NCBI GenBank assembly: GCA_946481605.1
Contig: CAMLPA010000064.1
Location: 1-11,695, forward strand
Reading direction: 5' to 3'
Source of the DNA: an uncultured Flavihumibacter sp.
GTDB lineage: Bacteria; Bacteroidota; Bacteroidia; Chitinophagales; Chitinophagaceae
Length of the DNA: 11,695 nucleotides
Shown here piece by piece: positions 7,466-11,695 of the stretch; position 1 is the stretch's first letter, and every line of letters begins with the position of its first letter. The notes under the pieces were generated by a model. The model was given only the letters and a program-made list of their open reading frames with translations. It made no database searches and was not told where the DNA came from. The translations under genes and the position numbers were made by a program.

Positions 7466-8647
7466 CTATTTTTTTTCGATCACCACCGTTTGTTTCAGTT
7501 TCATGGGAACTTTCAGGTCCTGGCGGATGGCGGGTTCCCAATTGGGAAGGGCCTCAAAACGGTCGAGTATGCCGTCATTCAGTTCAGGATTTCCGCCCCG
7601 TACGATCACCGGGTTGATGAGTTTACCTTCTTCGGTTACAATGAATTCTACCAGCACATAAGCCGTATGCTGCTTTTCATCGAGTTGTTTACCCAGGTCG
7701 CCGCTCATTTTATTCAGGAAAACCTGGAAAGCCTCGTTCCCCCCTGGAAATACAGGCAACTTGTTTACGGAAGCGGGAATTTTTGTTTCATCAAAAGCAA
7801 TGTGCTTCCGGGTTTTGGGAACATACTTTTTGGGTTGTGGCTTTTCAGGCACTTTTATGTCATCTGGCTTCACGCTGGTGATGTATTCTCCATTATCGCC
7901 TACGGCTATTACCGGGAGTTTTTTGTGTTTTTCGAAATAGAAATACACTTCTCTCAGTTTCTCGACGAAAGGATTGTATTCGTTGAAAGTCTGAAGGTAT
8001 TTGTTGAGATAAGTTTTGCTGTTCTCATTGGTGAACCGGATCGGGAAGATGTGCACGGGAATAAAATCCTGCCCTTCACTTTTAGCGAAAGCCGCGAGGA
8101 TGTACAATTCTTCGATCTGGTTGTCCATGATAGGAATACAGCCGGTTGTAACACAGGAACCGTGGATATAGATATCGCCGCCCGGATGGTAAGTATCACT
8201 GAGAATACGATCGGAAGCGTTGGGATAATTCAATCCCAAGGAGAGGTGGTAAGAACTTCTCGGGTTGAACTCATTGATGTAATAAAAGCCTTCGGGCACC
8301 TGGTAATCGCCCTGCATTCTTTTCGGTCCCATACTTCCGGAAAGGGCGCATACCTTGTAGGTTTTGAACAATTTAAAGGGTTCATTCATGGCGTAACGCA
8401 CCCATACTTCAAGCTGACTATCATACTTAAAAGAGCGCAAGTACATTTGCGCGGCGGGCCATTTAAGTCCCTGGGCCGCGAACTGTTTCATCAGCGTATC
8501 CTGTTTTCTTTTCATCACATCCGTTATCTTGGGAAAAGATTTCTGGTAATCGATGAAGGTGGCGCTCTGCGCTGACTGCGCATTTCCCTGATTAAGAGAG
8601 AAGAATAATATCGTGAAAAACGTAATTCTTTTTATTGCACTGCTCAT
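7466..8647 (-). CDS. YafK-like L,D-transpeptidase (YkuD fold) fused to a TonB C-terminal domain
   Basis: A 393-residue exported protein. Residues 1-23 are a signal peptide (FFTILFFSL core, cleavage predicted after GNA). Residues about 60-205 form an L,D-transpeptidase catalytic domain of the YafK/DpaA type, with the active-site stretch YIHGSCVTTGCIPI (160-173). C170 is the expected nucleophile, and H154 and H162 are candidate partners. Family members make or cut peptidoglycan cross-links or peptidoglycan-lipoprotein bonds in the periplasm. After a basic Pro/Lys linker (about 260-280), residues about 292-391 match a TonB_C domain (KLPVFPGGNEAFQVFL, FIVTEEGKL, LPNWEPA). No membrane anchor precedes it, so it is unlikely to work as a true TonB. 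A -7 element lies about 48 bases upstream. The exact reaction is not settled by sequence. Confidence 0.87.
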   Translation of the reverse strand: MSSAIKRITFFTILFFSLNQGNAQSAQSATFIDYQKSFPKITDVMKRKQDTLMKQFAAQGLKWPAAQMYLRSFKYDSQLEVWVRYAMNEPFKLFKTYKVCALSGSMGPKRMQGDYQVPEGFYYINEFNPRSSYHLSLGLNYPNASDRILSDTYHPGGDIYIHGSCVTTGCIPIMDNQIEELYILAAFAKSEGQDFIPVHIFPIRFTNENSKTYLNKYLQTFNEYNPFVEKLREVYFYFEKHKKLPVIAVGDNGEYITSVKPDDIKVPEKPQPKKYVPKTRKHIAFDETKIPASVNKLPVFPGGNEAFQVFLNKMSGDLGKQLDEKQHTAYVLVEFIVTEEGKLINPVIVRGGNPELNDGILDRFEALPNWEPAIRQDLKVPMKLKQTVVIEKK

Positions 8648-8694
8648 GTGTAAAAAACGCTCTGGGTCTTTGAATAGTATGTTTTCTGCTGGTG

Positions 8695-8702
8695 CAAAGA
8701 TA
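8695..8702 (-). promoter_or_regulatory. -7 promoter element of the L,D-transpeptidase gene
   Basis: TATCTTTG on the minus strand is an exact TAnnTTTG match and is followed by C, as often seen in Bacteroidota. It would start transcription near 8689 and give a leader of about 40 bases to the ATG at 8647. The -33 region has no clear TTG. It lies just downstream of the hppD terminator, the expected place for a fresh promoter, and may serve the transpeptidase-CBS-ABC group. Confidence 0.6.
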
Positions 8703-8750
8703 GGGTTTTAACGTTTTGGCACCGGGGGAGAAACCTTCACATTCCGATAA

Positions 8751-8781
8751 TAAAAAAGCCCGCACTCTTGCGAGGGCGGGC
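8751..8781 (-). terminator. Rho-independent terminator of hppD
   Basis: Arms 8758-8767 and 8772-8781 form a 10-bp stem with one A-G mismatch and a TTGC loop (GCCCGC and CTC pairing with GAG and GCGGGC). Read on the minus strand the stem is followed by six Ts (8757-8752). It begins about 30 bases after the hppD stop and separates hppD from the transpeptidase transcription unit. Confidence 0.87.
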
Positions 8782-8810
8782 CAGGTTAACAACGGCAAGT
8801 CAAAATAGCA

Positions 8811-9941
8811 TCAGAGGTTGCCTCTCAGGGCCTGTTCTCTTTCAATGGATTCAAACAGGGCCTTAAAGTTGCCTGCGCCAAAACTTTGTGCACCTTTGCG
8901 CTGGATGATTTCGAAGAACAATGTGGGCCTGTCTTCCACGGGTTTGGTGAATATCTGAAGGAGGTAACCTTCTTCGTCGCGGTCCACCAGTATACCCAGA
9001 CTTTGCAGCAGCCGGATTTCTTCGTCAATCTCTCCCACCCTGTCGGGCATCATATCATAATAGGCATTGGGCGGCGCGCTGAGGAACTCCACGCCACGCG
9101 CTTTCAGTTCATTCACGGTTTTTACGATGTCTTTTGTGGCCACGGCAATGTGTTGCACGCCTTCACCTTCGTAGTATTCGAGGTATTCTTCGATCTGCGA
9201 CTTCTTTTTACCCTCCGCTGGTTCGTTGATGGGGAATTTAGAGTAGCCGTTCCCGTTGCTCATCACTTTACTCATGAGCGCGGAATATTCGGTGTTGATC
9301 TGCTTGTCGTCGAAGGAAAGGATATTCACAAAGCCCATCACTTCCTCGTACCATTTCACGGTGGGCAGCATCCTGTTCCAGCCTACGTTACCCACGCAGT
9401 GATCCACATATAAAAGACCCGCATCAGCAGGATTGTAATCACTTTTCCATGCTTTGTAACCGGGCATAAACGCGCCATTGTAGTTCTTCCTTTCAATGAA
9501 CATGTGAATCGTTTCACCGTAGGTATAAATCCCGGACATGCGAACCTCGCCATGCTCATCCGTAAGTGTTACGGGTTCAAGGTAAGGTTTACCGCCTCTT
9601 TTGGTGGTTTCTTCAAAAGCGCTGTAAGCGTCTTCCACCCAAAGGGCCAGTACTTTCACGCCATCGCCGTGTTTTTTCACGTGTTCTGAAATGGGATGGT
9701 CGGAATTCAGCGCGGTGGTAAGCACCAGCCTGATTTTTCCCTGTTGAAGCACATAAGAAGCCCGGTCGCGTACCCCTGTTTCAGGGCCGGCATAAGCCAG
9801 CGACTGGAAGCCGAAAGCTGTTTTATAATAATGTGCCGCCTGCTTGGCGTTGCCTACATAAAATTCAATATAATCGGTACCGTTGATGGGCAGAAAATCC
9901 TGCGCTTTCGCGATTTTTTCCGCAAACGTTAAAGTTGACAT
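8811..9941 (-). CDS. hppD: 4-hydroxyphenylpyruvate dioxygenase
   Basis: A 376-residue enzyme of the usual length for the family. It converts 4-hydroxyphenylpyruvate and O2 to homogentisate and CO2, the second step of tyrosine catabolism, in the cytoplasm, using non-haem Fe(II). Two vicinal-oxygen-chelate modules are visible (about 20-150 and 175-345). The expected iron ligands are present in the second one: H181 in YVDHCVGNV, H264 in GVQHIAVATKDI and E344 in FFEIIQRKG. The C-terminal GAGNFKALFESIEREQ matches the helix that covers the active site in this family. The ATG at 9939-9941 fits the usual N-terminus. It ends in its own terminator and is divergent from purK. No TAnnTTTG element lies in the first 200 bases upstream; the nearest is at 10173-10180. 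No homogentisate dioxygenase or other pathway gene is next to it here. Confidence 0.95.
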   Translation of the reverse strand: MSTLTFAEKIAKAQDFLPINGTDYIEFYVGNAKQAAHYYKTAFGFQSLAYAGPETGVRDRASYVLQQGKIRLVLTTALNSDHPISEHVKKHGDGVKVLALWVEDAYSAFEETTKRGGKPYLEPVTLTDEHGEVRMSGIYTYGETIHMFIERKNYNGAFMPGYKAWKSDYNPADAGLLYVDHCVGNVGWNRMLPTVKWYEEVMGFVNILSFDDKQINTEYSALMSKVMSNGNGYSKFPINEPAEGKKKSQIEEYLEYYEGEGVQHIAVATKDIVKTVNELKARGVEFLSAPPNAYYDMMPDRVGEIDEEIRLLQSLGILVDRDEEGYLLQIFTKPVEDRPTLFFEIIQRKGAQSFGAGNFKALFESIEREQALRGNL

Positions 9942-9963
9942 ACGAGGATGTTTTAGAATGATT

Positions 9964-10004
9964 TTGAATGCTAAATTTTGAATTTTGGATGGGGCTGTTG
10001 AATT
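9964..10004 (+). repeat. Heptad repeat array, left arm (TTGAATT/TTGAATG/TTGGATG units)
   Basis: Consecutive 7-base units on the plus strand are TTGAATG (9964-9970), CTAAATT (9971-9977, diverged), TTGAATT (9978-9984) and TTGGATG (9985-9991). After 6 unrelated bases comes another TTGAATT (9998-10004). The strict 7-base phase over four units sets this apart from simple AT-richness. Its 9981-9991 and 9996-10004 segments are exact inverted copies of segments in the right array. Function is unknown. Confidence 0.7.
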
Positions 10005-10046
10005 GCGGAGTGATGGGGCGTTTCGATCATCCTGAATGTGAACAAT

Positions 10047-10074
10047 AATTCAACATTCAAAATTCAACATCCAA
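10047..10074 (-). repeat. Heptad repeat array, right arm (inverted)
   Basis: Four consecutive 7-base units read on the minus strand from 10074 down: TTGGATG (10074-10068), TTGAATT (10067-10061), TTGAATG (10060-10054) and TTGAATT (10053-10047). There is no gap or phase slip. All are exact copies of unit types in the left array but in the opposite orientation. The array begins 6 bases beyond the stop of the candidate 28-codon frame. Function is unknown. Confidence 0.75.
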
Positions 10075-10080
10075 AATTTC

Positions 10081-10167
10081 TCACGAGTCCATCGCTAACG
10101 AAACCATCAGCAGGCAGAAGTGCACCCGCTCATCGGAGAATGTCTTATGTGGATAATCCGGTTTCAT
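10081..10167 (-). CDS. Possible 28-residue small protein upstream of hppD (hypothetical)
   Basis: A short frame of ATG, 27 further codons and TGA. It starts MKPDYPHKTFSDER, has a hydrophobic stretch FCLLMVSLAM, and ends DS. I do not recognise a family. The case for translation rests on position: a perfect TACCTTTG -7 element ends 5 bases before the ATG, and the frame ends just before the inverted heptad array. It lies upstream of hppD on the same strand (139 bases from stop to hppD start). Alternatives are the remnant of a longer lost gene, a leader region of the hppD transcript, or chance. It has only one Tyr and two Phe, so a tyrosine-sensing attenuator peptide is not supported. Confidence 0.35.
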   Translation of the reverse strand: MKPDYPHKTFSDERVHFCLLMVSLAMDS

Positions 10168-10172
10168 CTGCC

Positions 10173-10180
10173 CAAAGGTA
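10173..10180 (-). promoter_or_regulatory. -7 promoter element upstream of the small frame and hppD
   Basis: TACCTTTG on the minus strand matches TAnnTTTG exactly, but no clear TTG is found at the -33 distance. Transcription would start near 10167, at the ATG of the 28-codon frame, and could continue about 225 bases to hppD. Since no other such element lies closer to hppD, this is the best visible candidate for the hppD promoter. Confidence 0.5.
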
Positions 10181-10243
10181 TAGATTTTAAGATTTGAAAC
10201 CTGAATTTTGGACGTATCCCCCGAACTTCCTGCCTAAAACCAA

Positions 10244-10251
10244 TATCTTCG
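10244..10251 (+). promoter_or_regulatory. Probable -7 element of the purK-purE operon
   Basis: TATCTTCG differs from TAnnTTTG at one position and ends 17 bases before the purK ATG, so the leader would be only about 10 bases. No good -33 TTG is seen at the right distance. It is the best candidate on this strand, but a near-match only. Confidence 0.4.
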
Positions 10252-10268
10252 CGGTTCAAGTTACGAAC

Positions 10269-11396
10269 ATGATCAAAGCGGGCATTTTAGGTGGTGGGCA
10301 ACTGGGCAGGATGTTATTGCAGCAGGCGGCCAATTACCACGTGGAAACTTATGTACTGGAGAATGACGAAACCTGTCCGGCGGCGCATTTGTGCCACCAC
10401 TTCGTAAAAGGAGATATCAGGGATTACGATACGGTGTACCAGTTTGGCAAAAAAGTGGATGTACTCACCATCGAAATTGAAGCGGTAAACCTGGAGGCGC
10501 TGGAGCAACTGGAAAAAGAAGGGATAAAAGTGTACCCCAAACCTTCCGCATTGCGCATCATCAAGAACAAGATCATTCAGAAAGAATTTTATAAAGAACA
10601 GGAGATTCCCACTTCCCTGTTTGTAATTCTTCAAAACAAGGCTGCGCTCCGCGAACATACTTCGTTCCTGCCAGCGGTACAGAAACTTGGCGAAGGCGGA
10701 TACGACGGGAAAGGCGTGGAACTGATGCACACCGCAGCAGATTTTGAGAAAGGCTTTGACGCACCTTCGGTGCTGGAGAAAATGGTGAACCTTGAAAAAG
10801 AGATCGCGGTAATGGTGGCGGTAAGTCCTTCGGGAGAAACGGCGCTCTTCCCTCCCGTAGAAATGGTGTTCGATCCCCGCCTCAATTTGCTGGATTTCCA
10901 ACTGAGTCCCGCCAATTTGCTGGAGAAAACCCTCTGGAAAGCCGAGGCCATCGCGCTGAAACTGGTCAAGGCACTGCAATCCCCCGGACTTTTCGCCGTG
11001 GAATTGTTCGTGGACAAGAACGGTGAAGTACTGGTGAATGAAACCGCCCCGCGGGTCCACAACAGCGGACACCATACCATTGAGGCCCATATCACTTCCC
11101 AGTACGATATGCTCTGGCGCATCCTGCTCGCAATGCCCCTGGGCAATACTGATGCGTTGCTGCCTTCAGCGCTTGTAAACCTGATTGGAGAAGAAGGTTT
11201 TTCCGGCCCCGTTCATTACGAAGGACTGGAAGAAATCCTGAAAATGGATAAGGTATATGTGCACCTCTACGGAAAGAAACAAACGAAGCCGGGACGCAAA
11301 ATGGGACACGTAACCATCCTTGGCAACGACCGCATTGATCTCGTGCACAAAGCCACACGCGTGAAACAGGCGCTCAAAGTAAAAACAGCAGAATAA
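10269..11396 (+). CDS. purK: N5-carboxyaminoimidazole ribonucleotide synthase
   Basis: A 375-residue ATP-grasp enzyme that makes N5-CAIR from AIR, bicarbonate and ATP in de novo purine synthesis. The N-terminal nucleotide-fold motif ILGGGQLGRML is at residues 6-16. The glycine-rich ATP loop GEGGYDGKGV is at 141-150. The ATP-grasp metal/phosphate motif NETAPRVHNSGHHT is at 257-270, with E246 in FAVELFVD as a further metal ligand candidate. The frame is open further upstream to a TTG at 10194, but the ATG at 10269 is chosen because it places the GGGQLG motif at the usual distance from the N-terminus. It is followed after 21 bases by purE on the same strand, so the two are almost surely co-transcribed. 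There is no Shine-Dalgarno sequence. Confidence 0.96.
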   Translation: MIKAGILGGGQLGRMLLQQAANYHVETYVLENDETCPAAHLCHHFVKGDIRDYDTVYQFGKKVDVLTIEIEAVNLEALEQLEKEGIKVYPKPSALRIIKNKIIQKEFYKEQEIPTSLFVILQNKAALREHTSFLPAVQKLGEGGYDGKGVELMHTAADFEKGFDAPSVLEKMVNLEKEIAVMVAVSPSGETALFPPVEMVFDPRLNLLDFQLSPANLLEKTLWKAEAIALKLVKALQSPGLFAVELFVDKNGEVLVNETAPRVHNSGHHTIEAHITSQYDMLWRILLAMPLGNTDALLPSALVNLIGEEGFSGPVHYEGLEEILKMDKVYVHLYGKKQTKPGRKMGHVTILGNDRIDLVHKATRVKQALKVKTAE

Positions 11397-11417
11397 GCAT
11401 CAAGCAATAGTATTTTT

Positions 11418-11695
11418 ATGACTCCAGCAGTTGGTATTATTATGGGCAGCGACAGCGATCTGCCGGTTATGCAGGCCGCCGCCGATATGCTCACACAATT
11501 TGGTATCGGTTACGAAATCACGGTGGTATCCGCACACAGAACCCCGCTCCGTATGGTAAAATACGCCCAGGGCGCAAGAGAGCGTGGTATTAAAGTAATT
11601 ATAGCCGGGGCCGGTGGTGCCGCGCATTTACCTGGTATGGTGGCTTCACTCACGCCCCTCCCGGTGATTGGTGTTCCGGTTAAATCTTCTAACTC
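11418..11695 (+). CDS. purE: N5-carboxyaminoimidazole ribonucleotide mutase (partial, runs off the window)
   Basis: The first 92 codons are present. The enzyme rearranges N5-CAIR, the product of PurK, to CAIR. The class I signature is complete as far as visible: GSDSDLPVM near residue 10 for phosphate/ribose binding, VVSAHRTP with the catalytic histidine at about residue 43, and then [15 protein letters not shown]. The presence of purK next door supports class I chemistry rather than the class II enzyme that uses AIR and CO2 directly. The ATG at 11418 follows the purK stop by 21 bases, with an A/T-rich sequence and no Shine-Dalgarno. The C-terminal part lies beyond the right edge. Confidence 0.96.
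   Translation, partial: MTPAVGIIMGSDSDLPVMQAAADMLTQFGIGYEITVVSAHRTPLRMVKYAQGARERGIKVIIAGAGGAAHLPGMVASLTPLPVIGVPVKSSN

Larger units (their letters stand above)
9942..10268. other. Divergent intergenic region between hppD and purK
   Basis: This is the only stretch over 300 bases without a confident gene. It contains, left to right, a plus-oriented array of heptad repeats (9964-10004), about 40 bases with no recognised element, a minus-oriented heptad array (10047-10074), a candidate 28-codon frame (10081-10167, -) with a perfect -7 element (10173-10180), a degenerate heptad pair (10201-10214), and the likely purK promoter and short leader (10244-10268). No tRNA-like or riboswitch-like fold was recognised by eye. 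Confidence 0.8.

Noticed and set aside
7349..8575. A 408-codon open frame on the plus strand opposite the L,D-transpeptidase and the start of the CBS gene
   Set aside because: It lies antisense to two well-supported genes, has no recognisable domain and an odd Phe/His-rich composition. It is explained by low stop frequency in the complementary frame.
9964..10074. CRISPR array
   Set aside because: The repeat units are 7 bases, contiguous and partly inverted, with no spacers and no cas genes nearby.
10081..10167. Tyrosine-responsive attenuator peptide for hppD
   Set aside because: The frame has a single Tyr codon and no run of aromatic codons, and no terminator/antiterminator pair follows it.
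10194..10268. Extension of purK to a TTG at 10194 (25 extra residues)
   Set aside because: The extra peptide (starting KPEFWTYPP) has no counterpart in the family and would include the likely -7 element. The ATG at 10269 places GGGQLG correctly.
10314..11090. A 258-codon open frame on the minus strand inside purK
   Set aside because: It is antisense to the conserved ATP-grasp gene, unusually rich in Phe, His and Gln, and has no family features. Treated as a shadow frame.

Overview
The window looks like an ordinary chromosomal stretch from a Bacteroidota bacterium, most likely near the Chitinophagaceae; the family-level placement is an inference. The evidence is a type IX secretion (T9SS) C-terminal sorting domain on a very large secreted protein, a Bacteroidota-type PUR-domain (DUF3276) protein, no Shine-Dalgarno sequences before the starts, and several copies of the Bacteroidota -7 promoter element TAnnTTTG.

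Layout. The last 31 codons of an AraC-family regulator (1-96, +) meet tail to tail, one base apart, a 1438-residue secreted beta-propeller/Calx-beta/T9SS protein (98-4414, -). A perfect 14-bp terminator (4453-4486) separates that gene from the PUR-domain gene (4505-4960, -, GTG start), which has its own consensus promoter (5015-5044). Next come three minus-strand genes transcribed in the order L,D-transpeptidase/TonB_C fusion (7466-8647), two-CBS-domain protein (6970-7398) and ABC exporter half-transporter (5084-6919), with gaps of 67 and 50 bp. The transpeptidase has a good -7 element. hppD (8811-9941, -) encodes 4-hydroxyphenylpyruvate dioxygenase and ends in its own terminator. The right end is a plus-strand de novo purine pair, purK (10269-11396) and purE (11418 to the window edge).

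How the genes work together. purK and purE together convert AIR to CAIR. hppD performs the homogentisate-forming step of tyrosine breakdown, but no other gene of that pathway is visible here. The transpeptidase, the ABC exporter and the T9SS cargo are envelope or surface functions. The CBS protein is probably a nucleotide sensor with unknown partners.

The least explained part is the 327-bp divergent region between hppD and purK (9942-10268). It holds two arrays of a 7-bp unit (TTGAATT/TTGAATG/TTGGATG) facing each other in inverted orientation, and a possible 28-codon reading frame on the minus strand whose ATG lies 5 bases after a perfect -7 element. The ABC transporter gene shows the same 5-base spacing, which suggests leaderless or nearly leaderless transcripts. 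I found no CRISPR array, tRNA, rRNA, insertion sequence or phage gene, and I do not see a clearly new multi-gene system.
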